A DNA stretch of 64,000 bases from Thalassovita aquimarina. Lineage in GTDB: Bacteria; Pseudomonadota; Alphaproteobacteria; Rhodobacterales; Rhodobacteraceae. The first letter of the stretch is position 1; every line of letters begins with the position of its first letter. The notes under the pieces are model-generated. The model was not told the origin of the DNA, did not search any database, and saw only the letters and a list, made by a program, of their open reading frames with translations. Positions 17,914 through 27,314 of the stretch are shown piece after piece. The stretch is from positions 220,304 through 284,303 of the forward strand of contig NZ_JADMKU010000004.1 of assembly GCF_018219815.1 (NCBI RefSeq), read 5' to 3'. Made by a program: the position numbers and the translations under genes.

Positions 17914-18243
17914 TCAGGACACCCACTTGTTCTTCAGAACCCATTTGCCGGGTCCCCAGTTTTCGAACCGCGCATCCCCGACCATCCCGACCGCCACATT
18001 GTCGAGGCCGATCTGCGGAATAACCAGAACACCATAGGTGAACGCCCCTTCCAGATTGCCGGAAGCGGAAAACAGCCCGATTTCGTTCTTGCGCCAGGCC
18101 ACCGTTCCCTTGGCCGCCCCCAGAAAATCGGTCGGATGGCAGCGCCATTCCTCGATGCCCGGCGCGGCCCCGATCTTGATATGCAGCTTTGCCTTGTGCC
18201 CCTGCGCCTCCAAGTCAAACGAAAAGCTTGAAACGGATGCCAT
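17914..18243 (-). CDS. Hypothetical protein, 109 residues
   Basis: I do not recognise this protein. It reads as a soluble, beta-rich small protein (alternating hydrophobic residues, LHIKIG, AFTYGVLVIPQIGL, motif GWVxxG absent) with no signal peptide or membrane segment. It converges with yidD only 22 bp away, and its reading frame has coding-like composition. A cupin- or jelly-roll-like fold is possible but unsupported. Confidence 0.55.
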   Translation of the reverse strand: MASVSSFSFDLEAQGHKAKLHIKIGAAPGIEEWRCHPTDFLGAAKGTVAWRKNEIGLFSASGNLEGAFTYGVLVIPQIGLDNVAVGMVGDARFENWGPGKWVLKNKWVS

Positions 18244-18443
18244 TCACGTACCCTCATCAATCACGGTCCAACCATCGGGCCGCATCTCTGACGATACTTT
18301 AACGGAAATCTTGCGCGCGTAGGTTGAGGAATGTCAATCCACGCACAATTGGGTTGGCGCCCCGGCAGACGGCTTGGTTCCGGGCATGACCCCGGCCCGC
18401 TGCCCGAAGGCGCAAGCCCCATGCCTCCTGTCGCCGGGAGAAG

Positions 18444-18467
18444 AAGGCCGGCATTCCGGCCGGCCTT
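18444..18467 (-). terminator. Intrinsic terminator downstream of the DUF2202 gene
   Basis: AAGGCCGGC and its complement flank the loop ATTCCG; the minus strand continues CTTCTCCC. It lies 27 bp after the DUF2202 stop. Confidence 0.6.
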
Positions 18468-18493
18468 CGCTCCGGGCTGCATCATGCTCAGGC

Positions 18494-19111
18494 CTAGAGA
18501 AGCACGTCCTGGAACGCTTCGAGATGATTGGCGGACCCCGCCAACAGGTTTTCGTAGATCGAGGCAAGCGCCGTGCCCTCGACCGCATCGGCGGCCTCGG
18601 CGATATCGATCATGTCCTTTTCCTCGATCGCGACGCCAACCTCGAGCGCATCGGTCGCCGACACGCTGCCTTGCGCGATAAGCGTATCGTAAAGCTGCTG
18701 AAGCTCTTCGTCGACGAAGGTGCCGCTGGGTTCGTAGATGAATTCGTCCACGTCCAGACCGATGCTTTCGGCCAGGTCAACCAGCGCATCGAAATGCTGG
18801 CTTTCGGATGCCGCGACATTTGCGAAGATTTTCATCCCGTAGAGGTCGTAAAACGCCTCGTAGATATCCCCGGCGAGCTTTTCCTCTTCGATCATGAACA
18901 GCAGTTCGCTGATAGCTTCGTCGCTATAGGTGATTGTAACGGTCTGCGCGTCCGTATCGCCGGTCCAGAAACCTGTTCCGCCCTTTTTGCCGGCGAAAAG
19001 CTGTTCAACCGTCGTCCCGCCATTTTCCGCAACGGTGACGCTTTCGGAACTCGATTCGCCCTGCCTGCCTGCACTGCCTGCAAATTCCTTGCTGTATTGA
19101 TACTGGTACAT
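18494..19111 (-). CDS. DUF2202 family ferritin-like protein
   Basis: 205 residues. The N-terminal ~70 are polar and Ser/Gly-rich. Residues 75-205 form an acidic four-helix segment with MIEEEKLAGDIYEAFYDLYG, the ASESQHFDALVDL stretch, ALEVGVAIEEKDMIDI and SANHLEAFQ. The repeated Glu and ExxH motifs resemble ferritin-type di-iron sites, as known for DUF2202. A GAGGAAGG ribosome site precedes the ATG. It has its own candidate promoter and terminator, so it is probably monocistronic. Function unknown. Confidence 0.82.
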   Translation of the reverse strand: MYQYQYSKEFAGSAGRQGESSSESVTVAENGGTTVEQLFAGKKGGTGFWTGDTDAQTVTITYSDEAISELLFMIEEEKLAGDIYEAFYDLYGMKIFANVAASESQHFDALVDLAESIGLDVDEFIYEPSGTFVDEELQQLYDTLIAQGSVSATDALEVGVAIEEKDMIDIAEAADAVEGTALASIYENLLAGSANHLEAFQDVLL

Positions 19112-19163
19112 TGCCTTCCTCGTTTTCAGGTGCGCGCTTCACTCATCCACAAATATTCTGTTT

Positions 19164-19192
19164 TTGATATATATAACTCGCTGGGGTTGCAA
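19164..19192 (-). promoter_or_regulatory. Candidate promoter of the DUF2202 gene
   Basis: Minus strand: TTGCAA (19187-19192), a 17-bp spacer, TATCAA (19164-19169), in an AT-rich patch about 55 bp upstream of the start. Confidence 0.35.
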
Positions 19193-19408
19193 GTCCGCTG
19201 ATGGCAGCCTGGAAATTCCATCCATTTGATCAGCGGATCCTCGCCTGCGCCCAAGCCGTTCAGGACGGGGCGATGGCCGGTTCATGTCCATGCCTACAGC
19301 CAAGGCGCATGCCCCCGGCCCGGCCTGAAAATTCTCGGGACCGGGGCTTGAGCTAAAGCATACTTGAACTTTTACGATGCCTGCGACTCAGTAGAGGAGG
19401 ATCACCGA

Positions 19409-19615
19409 ATGTCGCAAGATGTCACCGCAGGCGCCCCGCATCACGACCTGATTTCGAGCATCGGAAAGTTGGTGGAACGGCACGGCCGTTGGTCCGTGCT
19501 TCGCGCCCTTTTCACAGTGTCGAACAAACGTCGCCCCCGGCGCTTATACCCGTCCGAGCTCAATGATCACCTGCGCCGCGATCTGGGTCTGACGCCGGAC
19601 CAGAGACATTGGTGA
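19409..19615 (+). CDS. Small basic protein, weakly DUF1127-like
   Basis: 68 residues from the ATG at 19409, chosen because GAGGAGG sits 8 bases upstream. The C-terminal half ([13 protein letters not shown]) resembles the conserved tail of DUF1127 proteins, small Arg-rich proteins tied to RNA and phosphate metabolism in alphaproteobacteria, but the match is partial. It ends 56 bp before ttcA. Confidence 0.6.
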   Translation: MSQDVTAGAPHHDLISSIGKLVERHGRWSVLRALFTVSNKRRPRRLYPSELNDHLRRDLGLTPDQRHW

Positions 19616-19671
19616 CCACCCCTGCCTATGTTTGCTTGCCCGGAAGCCTGCAATGCCCTATTTGGCGCGCT

Positions 19672-20541
19672 ATGCTTGATGATGCAGACGAAATCCACCC
19701 GCTGTTCCACGGCGCGCCGCAGTCCACGGAGTTCAAAAAACTCCGCAAGCGGATCGTGCGCTATACGCGCGAGGCGATCGAACAATACGGGATGATCGAA
19801 AAGGGCGCCAAATGGCTGGTCTGCCTGTCGGGCGGCAAGGACAGCTATACGCTGTTGGCGGTGCTGCACGAATTGAAATGGCGCGGGCTGCTGCCGGTGG
19901 AACTGCTGGCCTGCAACCTCGACCAGGGGCAGCCGGGGTTCCCGGCCACCGTGCTGCCGGAGTTCCTGCAAAAGATGCAGGTGCCGCACCGGATCGAATA
20001 CCAGGACACCTACAGCGTTGTTATGGACAAGGTCCCGGCGGGCCGGACCTATTGCGCGCTCTGTTCGCGGCTGCGGCGCGGCAACCTGTACCGGATTGCC
20101 CGCGAGGAAGGCTGCAGCGCCGTGGTGCTGGGGCATCACCGCGACGACATCCTTGAAACGTTCTTCATGAATCTGTTTCACGGCGGGCGGCTGGCGACGA
20201 TGCCGCCGAAGCTGGTGAACGAAGAAGGTGACCTGTTCGTCTATCGCCCGCTGGCCCACGTGGCCGAGGCCGATTGCGAAAAGTTCGCGCGTGCGATGAA
20301 TTACCCGATCATCCCCTGTGACCTGTGCGGTTCGCAGGACGGATTGCAGCGCCAGCAGGTCAAGCAGATCCTCGATCAATGGGAAAAGAACAGCCCGGGC
20401 CGCCGCCAGGTAATGTTCCGGGCACTGATGAATATCAGGCCGTCGCACATGCTGGACCCGAAACTGTTCGATTTCGCCGGGCTGACACTGGGAACGGATA
20501 AAATTGACCAGATTTCGGACGAGGTTCCGAAACTGCGTTAA
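19672..20541 (+). CDS. ttcA: tRNA 2-thiocytidine(32) synthetase TtcA
   Basis: 289 residues from the ATG at 19672. An in-frame ATG at 19609 would add 21 unusual residues. The PP-loop [12 protein letters not shown] near residue 55, the CALC pair near 125 and the CDLC pair near 215 are the TtcA hallmarks; these cysteines hold the iron-sulfur cluster used for sulfur transfer to tRNA C32. [19 protein letters not shown] is also conserved. Confidence 0.95.
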   Translation: MLDDADEIHPLFHGAPQSTEFKKLRKRIVRYTREAIEQYGMIEKGAKWLVCLSGGKDSYTLLAVLHELKWRGLLPVELLACNLDQGQPGFPATVLPEFLQKMQVPHRIEYQDTYSVVMDKVPAGRTYCALCSRLRRGNLYRIAREEGCSAVVLGHHRDDILETFFMNLFHGGRLATMPPKLVNEEGDLFVYRPLAHVAEADCEKFARAMNYPIIPCDLCGSQDGLQRQQVKQILDQWEKNSPGRRQVMFRALMNIRPSHMLDPKLFDFAGLTLGTDKIDQISDEVPKLR

Positions 20542-20602
20542 TTCGCTCTTGAGAATTATTGCCTAACCTTCTCGCAGCCAATGCGAGAAAGGGCATTCCG
20601 TC

Positions 20603-22123
20603 ATGCAAGACATACCGCCAGCATTCGAAGGGCTGCGTCGCAAATTGCGCGCCGCGCTGACCGGTCCGCATATCCTTGCATTCCTGCCCGCCGTGGTTCT
20701 GGGCGCCTTCTGGTTCGGCGGTGAAGGCTGGCTTCTGGCCGTGTCGCTGGGCCTGCCGGTGCTGTATGCCCTTGCCGGCGGCTTCAGCCAGACAATCAGC
20801 TATCGCCCCGGCGACGCCGCGCCGCGCCTGCCCGACCTGCTGCGCGAAAACCTGGCCGAGGCACAGAGCAAAGACCAGCGGATGGCCTGTTTCCTGCTGG
20901 CGCTCGACGATTTCGACAAGTTGCTCGACCATCACGGGCAGGGCGTCGCGCAGCAGATCTGCGAACGGCAGGTCGGCCGGATCGGATCGGCGCTGCGTCC
21001 GGGCGATTACGTGCTGCAGCGGCCTGGTGGCGAATTTGCCGTGGTCCTGGCGCCGGTGCGCCATTTCAGCCTTGAAACGGCGATCCAACTGGCGCGCCGG
21101 CTGCAACGCGCGGTGGAAGAACCGATCGCGGTGGATGCCAGCAATGTCTACGTGTCCTGCGCGGTCGGTTTCGTGCTGGATCGGCAAATCAACAAACCCG
21201 ACGCCGAAACGCTTCTCAACGCCGCAGAAGCGGCTTTGGATGAAGCGCTGCTCAATGGTCCGTCTGCCATCCGGGCCTATTCCGCCGGCATGAAAGCGGC
21301 GCATATCAGCCGCAGCGAACTGGCCCGCGACGCCGAAGAGGGGTTGGAAACGGGTGCGTTCCAACCGTGGTTCCAGCCGCAGATCTCCACCGATACCGGC
21401 GAAGTCACCGGCTTCGAGGCCCTGGCCCGCTGGACCCATCCGCGCCGCGGCATGGTGCCGCCGTCCGAATTCCTGCCACTGCTGAAACATCACGGAATGA
21501 TGGAACGGCTGGGCGAGGTCATGCTGACGCGATCACTGCTGGCGCTCAGCCGATGGGACGAGGCCGGGTTCAACGTGCCGCAGATCGGGGTCAATTTCGC
21601 CTCGGACGAGTTGCGCAATCCCAAACTCGCCGACCGTATCGGCTGGGAACTCGACCGGCTGAACCTGCCGCCGGAACGGTTGGCGATCGAGGTTCTGGAA
21701 ACCGTCGTGTCCGCCGCCCCCAGCGACATGATTGCGCGAAATATCAACGCGCTGTCGCAGATGGGCTGCAGCATCGACCTTGATGATTTCGGCACCGGGC
21801 ATGCCTCCATCGCCTCGCTGCGCCGCTTCGCCGTCAAGCGCATCAAGATCGACCGTTCTTTCGTCATGAAGGTGGACAGCGACCGCGAACAGCAACGCAT
21901 CGTGGTGGCGATCCTGGCTTTGGCGGAACACCTGAAGCTCGACACCTTGGCCGAAGGGGTCGAATCCACTGGCGAACACGCCATGCTGGCGCAGCTTGGC
22001 TGTCACCATGTCCAGGGCTTCGGCATCGCCCGGCCGATGCCGTTCGAACAGACCCTGGATTGGATTCGCGCCAATGACGCCAAGCGTCAAAAAACTCCCC
22101 GGATCGAACGTCGTATCGGCTGA
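20603..22123 (+). CDS. Membrane-anchored EAL phosphodiesterase with degenerate GGDEF domain
   Basis: 506 residues. Two N-terminal membrane segments (about 25-60), a GGDEF-fold domain whose signature reads PGGEF (inactive-looking), then an EAL domain. The EAL half keeps FEALARW, a conserved Asn in VNFAS, DDFGTG, the catalytic Lys in RIKIDRSFV and LAEGVES. It probably hydrolyses cyclic di-GMP, with the GGDEF half sensing GTP or dimerising. It lies on the same strand between ttcA and yidC; the 112-bp gap to yidC suggests separate expression. Confidence 0.9.
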   Translation: MQDIPPAFEGLRRKLRAALTGPHILAFLPAVVLGAFWFGGEGWLLAVSLGLPVLYALAGGFSQTISYRPGDAAPRLPDLLRENLAEAQSKDQRMACFLLALDDFDKLLDHHGQGVAQQICERQVGRIGSALRPGDYVLQRPGGEFAVVLAPVRHFSLETAIQLARRLQRAVEEPIAVDASNVYVSCAVGFVLDRQINKPDAETLLNAAEAALDEALLNGPSAIRAYSAGMKAAHISRSELARDAEEGLETGAFQPWFQPQISTDTGEVTGFEALARWTHPRRGMVPPSEFLPLLKHHGMMERLGEVMLTRSLLALSRWDEAGFNVPQIGVNFASDELRNPKLADRIGWELDRLNLPPERLAIEVLETVVSAAPSDMIARNINALSQMGCSIDLDDFGTGHASIASLRRFAVKRIKIDRSFVMKVDSDREQQRIVVAILALAEHLKLDTLAEGVESTGEHAMLAQLGCHHVQGFGIARPMPFEQTLDWIRANDAKRQKTPRIERRIG

Positions 22124-22235
22124 ACCCCAGCGAAACACCGCATATGAAGCCATATCGGGTGAATCCGCTTGACCTTTGGGGCCGCACTCTGTTGAACCGG
22201 CACCGAAGAATTCCAAGGACAGGCACGCACCCCCG

Positions 22236-24044
22236 ATGGACGATCAGAACAAAAACCTCATCCTGGCAACCGCGCTCAGCTTTGCCGTCATCCTGGTATG
22301 GTTCCTTCTGTTCCCGCCGAAGGAACAGGCCCCGACCGATCCCAACGCAGTTGCCGTGACCGAGCAAGTGGCCGAACCGGGCACCGCACCGACCGCCACC
22401 GCACCGGCCGCCAGCACCGCGACCACAGCCGTGGTCGAAGAAGCGGACACCGACGCGCCGCGCCTGACCATCGACACGCCGCGCCTGGCCGGGTCGATTT
22501 CGCTGAAAGGTGGCCGCGTCGACGAACTGAGGCTGAAGGATTACCGCGAAACGATCGATGAAGGTTCCGACATCGTGACGATGTTGTCGCCGCTGGGCAG
22601 CGACAATCCCTATTACGCCCTGTTCGGCTGGGCTCCCGGAACCGGGCTGAGCCTGGATCAGGTGCCCGGCGCCAACACGGTCTGGTCGGTGGAAAGCGGT
22701 GACACGCTGACGCCGCAAACCCCCGTCACGCTGGTCTGGGACAATGGCGCTGGCCTGACCTTCCGCCGCGAAATGTCGGTAGACGAAGATTACATGTTCT
22801 CGGTCCACCAGACGGTGCAGAACAATGGCGACGCGACCGTGACCCTCGCCCCCTACGGCATGATCGCGCGGCATGGCGAACCCGCCAATGCCAAGAAATT
22901 CTTCATCCTGCATGAAGGCCTGGTCGGCATGGCCGATGGCGAGTTGACCGAAACCAGCTACAAGGACGCCGCCGATTTCGATTTCGATCCGCGCGAAGGC
23001 GCCCGCGCCGAGGTCGCCCAGGTGACCGAAGCCGGCTGGATCGGGTTCACCGACCACTACTGGATGGCGACGCTGATCCCCGCTGCGGGGCCGTTCAAAT
23101 CGGCATCGAAATACGATGAGGCGCGCGACCTGTACCAGACCGAGGCCGTGCTGCAGACCAAGACGCTTGCCCCCGGCCAAACCGTCGAGGCCGACATGAG
23201 TCTCTTCGCCGGCGCCAAGGAATGGGAAACCATCCGCCACTACCAGAACGACAAGGGTGTGCCGGGCTTCATCGATTCGATCGACTGGGGCTGGTTCTTC
23301 TTCCTGACCAAGCCGATCTTCTGGCTGCTGCACACGCTGCACGGGCTGATCGGCAACATGGGGTGGTCGATCATCGGCCTGACCATCGTGATCAAGGCGA
23401 TCGTCTTCCCGCTGGCCTACAAATCCTACGCTTCGATGGCGAAGATGAAGGAATTGCAGCCTAAGATGGAAGAACTGAAGAAAGCCGCCGGCGACGACCG
23501 CCAGAAGGTACAGCAGGGCATGATGGAACTGTACAAGAAGGAAAAGGTGAACCCCGCCTCGGGCTGTCTGCCGATCCTGATCCAGATTCCGATCTTCTTC
23601 TCGCTCTACAAGGTGATCTTCGTCACGCTGGAACTGCGCCACCAGCCCTGGATCGGCTGGATTAACGACCTCAGCTCCCCCGATCCCAGTTCGATTCTGA
23701 ACCTGTTCGGCCTGCTGCCTTTCGCCGCGCCGGCGCAGGATTCGTTCATTGCGATCATTTCGCTGGGGATTCTGCCGATCCTGCTGGGCATCTCGATGTG
23801 GCTGCAGCAGAAACTGAATCCGGCACCCACCGATCCGGCGCAGAAGATGATCTTTGCATGGATGCCATGGGTGTTCATGTTCATGCTGGGCAACTTCGCC
23901 AGTGGGCTGGTTCTCTACTGGATCACCAACAACACGATCACCTTCATCCAGCAATATTCGATCATGCGCCTCCACGGCTACAAACCGGACGTGTTCGGCA
24001 ACATCAAGTCGAGCCTCGCGCGCAAGAAACCGGAAAATAAATGA
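22236..24044 (+). CDS. yidC: Membrane protein insertase YidC
   Basis: 602 residues from the ATG at 22236, where MDDQNKNLILATALSF gives the usual N-terminal anchor. A Thr/Ala/Pro-rich linker (about 35-75) leads to the periplasmic domain P1 (about 80-350), followed by five C-terminal membrane segments (GWSIIGLTIVIKAIVFPL, PASGCLPILIQIPIFFSLYKV, FASGLVLYWITNN). It inserts and folds inner-membrane proteins with or without SecYEG. Its stop overlaps the MOSC gene by 4 bases. Confidence 0.97.
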   Translation: MDDQNKNLILATALSFAVILVWFLLFPPKEQAPTDPNAVAVTEQVAEPGTAPTATAPAASTATTAVVEEADTDAPRLTIDTPRLAGSISLKGGRVDELRLKDYRETIDEGSDIVTMLSPLGSDNPYYALFGWAPGTGLSLDQVPGANTVWSVESGDTLTPQTPVTLVWDNGAGLTFRREMSVDEDYMFSVHQTVQNNGDATVTLAPYGMIARHGEPANAKKFFILHEGLVGMADGELTETSYKDAADFDFDPREGARAEVAQVTEAGWIGFTDHYWMATLIPAAGPFKSASKYDEARDLYQTEAVLQTKTLAPGQTVEADMSLFAGAKEWETIRHYQNDKGVPGFIDSIDWGWFFFLTKPIFWLLHTLHGLIGNMGWSIIGLTIVIKAIVFPLAYKSYASMAKMKELQPKMEELKKAAGDDRQKVQQGMMELYKKEKVNPASGCLPILIQIPIFFSLYKVIFVTLELRHQPWIGWINDLSSPDPSSILNLFGLLPFAAPAQDSFIAIISLGILPILLGISMWLQQKLNPAPTDPAQKMIFAWMPWVFMFMLGNFASGLVLYWITNNTITFIQQYSIMRLHGYKPDVFGNIKSSLARKKPENK

Positions 24045-24790
24045 GCCGTCTGGCCCATATCGTCCGCCATCCGATCAAGTCGGTTGGATACGAGGACCTG
24101 CAAAGCGCGCCCCTCTCGGAGGGGCGCGTTCTGCCTTTCGACCGGCATTGGGCGGTAGCGCATGATGCGGCCAGGTTCGACGGGCAGCCGACCGAATGGA
24201 TGGGCAAGCAAAACTTCGTCCGCGGCGCGGCGGGGCATCCGCTGATGGCGGTCAGAGCGCGGCTGAATGAAGCATCGGAAACCGTCACCCTGTCCCATCC
24301 CGAAACGCATGACATCACGGTACGACCAGCCAGTGACGGCGCCGCGCTGATCGACTGGCTGCGCCCGTTCTGGCCGGAAAACCGCCCCGCCCCCGCCCAG
24401 GTGGTCAGGCTGAAAGACCAGGCATTGACCGATGTGCCAGATCCTTATGTTTCGGTGCTGAACCTCAATTCGCTGAAAGACCTCGGCCAGCGCATGGGGC
24501 GGGACCTGTCGATCCACCGTTTCCGCGGCAACCTTTGGGTCGACGGCTGGCCCGCGTTCGAGGAATACGGCCTGATCGGCAAAACCATTCGCGTCGGCGC
24601 TGCCGAATTGCGGGTCGAAACCCGCATCACCCGCTGCGTCGCCACCACCGTAAATCCCGAAACCGGCCAATCCGATGCCGACACGCTCGGCGCGCTGAAC
24701 GCCGCATTTGGTCATCAGGATTTCGGCGTCTATGCCCGCGTCGTCAAATCGGGCATGGTAGCGGTCAACGATAAGGTTGAGATCCTCTGA
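24041..24790 (+). CDS. MOSC domain protein (MOCO sulfurase C-terminal family)
   Basis: 249 residues. An N-terminal MOSC beta-barrel (HPIKSVGYEDLQSAPL) precedes the MOSC core, where FRGNLWVDGWPAFEEYGLIG and the conserved Cys in TRITRCVATTVNPETG near residue 208 are visible. Family members bind molybdenum cofactor or move sulfur; mARC/YcbX reductases carry the same pair. It is translationally coupled to yidC (ATGA) and yihA (TGATG), a conserved Rhodobacterales arrangement. Confidence 0.88.
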   Translation: MSRLAHIVRHPIKSVGYEDLQSAPLSEGRVLPFDRHWAVAHDAARFDGQPTEWMGKQNFVRGAAGHPLMAVRARLNEASETVTLSHPETHDITVRPASDGAALIDWLRPFWPENRPAPAQVVRLKDQALTDVPDPYVSVLNLNSLKDLGQRMGRDLSIHRFRGNLWVDGWPAFEEYGLIGKTIRVGAAELRVETRITRCVATTVNPETGQSDADTLGALNAAFGHQDFGVYARVVKSGMVAVNDKVEIL

Positions 24791-25440
24791 TGCAATTGCC
24801 CTTCCCGCTTGTCGAAGAACCCGACGAAATCACCACCGAAAAGGGCCGCAAGCTCTTTGCCGGGCAGACCGATTTCCTCAAGGGCGTGGTCGCCATGTCC
24901 GGCCTGCCGCCGTCGGACCGGATCGAAGTCTGCTTCGCGGGCCGGTCGAATGTCGGCAAGTCGAGCCTGATCAACGCGCTGACCGGGCGCAAGGGTCTGG
25001 CGCGCGCTTCCAACACGCCGGGGCGCACCCAGGAAATCAATTTCTTCACCGTGGGCGAAGACCATTACCTGGTCGACCTGCCCGGCTATGGTTTTGCCAA
25101 CGCGCCGCTGGCGGTGGTGGAAAAGTGGCAACGGCTGCTGAAGCAATACCTGTCGGGCCGGCAGAACCTGCGTCGCGCCTTCGTTCTCGTCGATGCGCGC
25201 CACGGCATCAAGAAGGTGGACGAGGAAATCATGTCGCTCTTGGACAGTTCCGCCGTGACCTTCCAATGCGTTCTGACCAAGGCGGACAAGGTCAAGGCCA
25301 AGGACCGCGAAGCGGTTCTGAAACAGGTGCGGGAAAAGCTGTCGAAACACCCCGCCGCCTTCCCCGAACTGATCCTGACGTCGAGCGAAAAGGGCGACGG
25401 CATCGCCACCCTGCGCGCCACCATCGCGTCGCTGATCTGA
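24790..25440 (+). CDS. yihA: Ribosome biogenesis GTP-binding protein YihA/YsxC
   Basis: 216 residues, TRAFAC GTPase. Seen: G1 AGRSNVGKSSLINALTG near residue 55, G2 TPGRTQEINFF, G3 DLPGYG, G4 TKADK near 160 and G5 TSSEKGDG. It acts in late 50S subunit assembly. The start overlaps the MOSC stop. An alternative symbol is engB. Confidence 0.96.
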   Translation: MQLPFPLVEEPDEITTEKGRKLFAGQTDFLKGVVAMSGLPPSDRIEVCFAGRSNVGKSSLINALTGRKGLARASNTPGRTQEINFFTVGEDHYLVDLPGYGFANAPLAVVEKWQRLLKQYLSGRQNLRRAFVLVDARHGIKKVDEEIMSLLDSSAVTFQCVLTKADKVKAKDREAVLKQVREKLSKHPAAFPELILTSSEKGDGIATLRATIASLI

Positions 25441-25513
25441 CGATATAAGCAGCGAAGCCGGGACGGTCAGGCGCTGGCCCGACGGCATTCGGCCTTGTTC
25501 CGGGCCGCCGCGC

Positions 25514-26251
25514 TCAGACGTGCTGACCGCCATTCACCTCGATCTCGGTCCCCGAGATGTAGGACGACGCGTCGGTGCACAGGAAATAGATCGTGTTGGC
25601 CACTTCCTCGGTCATGCCCAACCGGCGCAGCGGGATGTCCGCGATCATCTTGTCGGTGCCCGGTGACAGGATATCGGTTTCGATCTCGCCCGGGGCGATG
25701 GCGTTGACCCGCACCCCCATCGGCCCGAAATCATGCGCCATTTCCCGCGTCAGGGCCGCCAGCGCCGCCTTCGACGTGGCATAGGCGGCTCCCGCGAAGG
25801 GATGCACCCGGTAGCCCGCGATCGAGGTCACGTTGACCACCGCGCCCTTGGCCGCCGCCAGTTCTTCGCGCAGTCCGCGCGCCAGAACCACCGACGCGAA
25901 AAAATTCACATGGAACACGTGGCCCCAGGTTTTCAGGTCGGTGTCGATCGTGTTCAACCGCGCGCCTTCCGGCCCTTTCGGCGAAATCCCGGCATTGTTG
26001 ACCAGCGCATCCAGCTTGCCGTCCAGCCGGTCGCGGATGACCTCGACCTTTTTAATCGTGTCGCTGGGATCGGACAGGTCGATCTGCACGTGGTTTTCCT
26101 CGCCACCGCCCCAGGGACATTCCTTGGGGAAAGGCGCGCGCGAACAGGTGATGACGCGCCATCCCTCGCGGTTGAAGCGCCGGACGGTGGCATGGCCAAT
26201 ACCGCGGCTGGCCCCGGTCAGCAGAAGCGTTTTCTGTCGTGTCGTCATCAA
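25514..26251 (-). CDS. Short-chain dehydrogenase/reductase
   Basis: 245 residues, classical SDR: cofactor motif TGASRGIGHATVRRF near residue 13, NNAG near 85, catalytic Ser in VTSIAGYR, YATSK (Tyr/Lys pair near 155), and a C-terminus with GTEIEVNGGQHV. The substrate cannot be predicted. It is the only minus-strand gene between yihA and argB, so it interrupts an otherwise co-directional housekeeping series. Confidence 0.93.
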   Translation of the reverse strand: MMTTRQKTLLLTGASRGIGHATVRRFNREGWRVITCSRAPFPKECPWGGGEENHVQIDLSDPSDTIKKVEVIRDRLDGKLDALVNNAGISPKGPEGARLNTIDTDLKTWGHVFHVNFFASVVLARGLREELAAAKGAVVNVTSIAGYRVHPFAGAAYATSKAALAALTREMAHDFGPMGVRVNAIAPGEIETDILSPGTDKMIADIPLRRLGMTEEVANTIYFLCTDASSYISGTEIEVNGGQHV

Positions 26252-26390
26252 ATCTAGCCCGTAGTATTCACGCAGACCCTAGCACCGCCCGGTGTAAGAT
26301 CAACGGGCCATGTGGCGCGACCATGTGCAACGCGCTCTTGGCAGGCCGTCGCGAAGCCGGTAACACAGGTCCCGTTTAAGGATTGATGGT

Positions 26391-27254
26391 ATGAGAAAGC
26401 AGAACATGAATCGCGACTGGATCGCCACCGCCCGGACCCTGTCCGAGGCCCTTCCCTACCTTCAGCGCTTTACCGGCGCGGTCGTCGTTGTCAAATTCGG
26501 CGGCAACGCGATGGGCGATGACGAGGCGATGGCGGAATTCGCCCGCGACATGGTTCTGATGCGACAGGTCGGCGTGAACCCGGTTGTGGTCCATGGCGGC
26601 GGCCCGATGATCAACGACATGCTGAAGAAACTCGGCATCGAAAGCGAGTGGGTGCGCGGCAAGCGGGTGACCGACAAGGCCACGGTCGAAGTGGTAGAAA
26701 TGGTTCTAGCCGGGCTGGTGAACAAGCGTATCGTGCAGGCGATCAACGATCAGGGCGGCCGCGCCGTCGGCATCAGCGGCAAGGATGACGACCTGATGGT
26801 CTGCGAAGCGGACGACCCCGAACTGGGGTTTGTCGGCAAGCCGGTGGAAATGAACGTGCAGGTGATCCGCGACCTTTACACCGCCGGGATCATCCCGGTG
26901 ATCGCCCCGGTCGGCACCGGGACGAACGACAACGAAACCTTCAACGTCAACGGCGACACCGCCGCTGGCGCAATCGCCGGGGCGCTGAAGGCCGACCGCC
27001 TGTTGCTGCTGACCGACGTGCCCGGAGTGAAGAACAAGGAAGGCGAGGTCCTGACCGAGCTGACCTCCCAACAGGTGCGCGATCTCATCGAGGACGGCAC
27101 CATCGCCGGCGGCATGATCCCGAAAACCGAAACCGCGCTGGACGCGATCGAAAAAGGTGTGCGCGGGGTGGTGATCCTCGACGGCAGAGCCCCCAATGCG
27201 ACGCTGCTGGAGCTTTACACCGAACACGGGGCCGGGTCGCTGATCCGCCGCTAA
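26391..27254 (+). CDS. argB: Acetylglutamate kinase
   Basis: 287 residues. It phosphorylates N-acetylglutamate in arginine synthesis. Seen: [13 protein letters not shown] near residue 30, [18 protein letters not shown], the [26 protein letters not shown] stretch near 190-215, and [14 protein letters not shown] near 240. A second ATG five codons on (26406) is possible. This length and the mid-chain signatures are typical of the arginine-inhibited type. Confidence 0.97.
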   Translation: MRKQNMNRDWIATARTLSEALPYLQRFTGAVVVVKFGGNAMGDDEAMAEFARDMVLMRQVGVNPVVVHGGGPMINDMLKKLGIESEWVRGKRVTDKATVEVVEMVLAGLVNKRIVQAINDQGGRAVGISGKDDDLMVCEADDPELGFVGKPVEMNVQVIRDLYTAGIIPVIAPVGTGTNDNETFNVNGDTAAGAIAGALKADRLLLLTDVPGVKNKEGEVLTELTSQQVRDLIEDGTIAGGMIPKTETALDAIEKGVRGVVILDGRAPNATLLELYTEHGAGSLIRR

Positions 27255-27314
27255 TACATGCATTTTCGCGAATGCGTCTCTTGTCAGCTCCGGCAAAGGG
27301 CTTAGAGTGGGCGC

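Noticed and set aside
21864..23975. 703-codon open frame on the minus strand
   Set aside because: It is antisense to yidC and the EAL gene; Gln/Arg/His-rich without domains.
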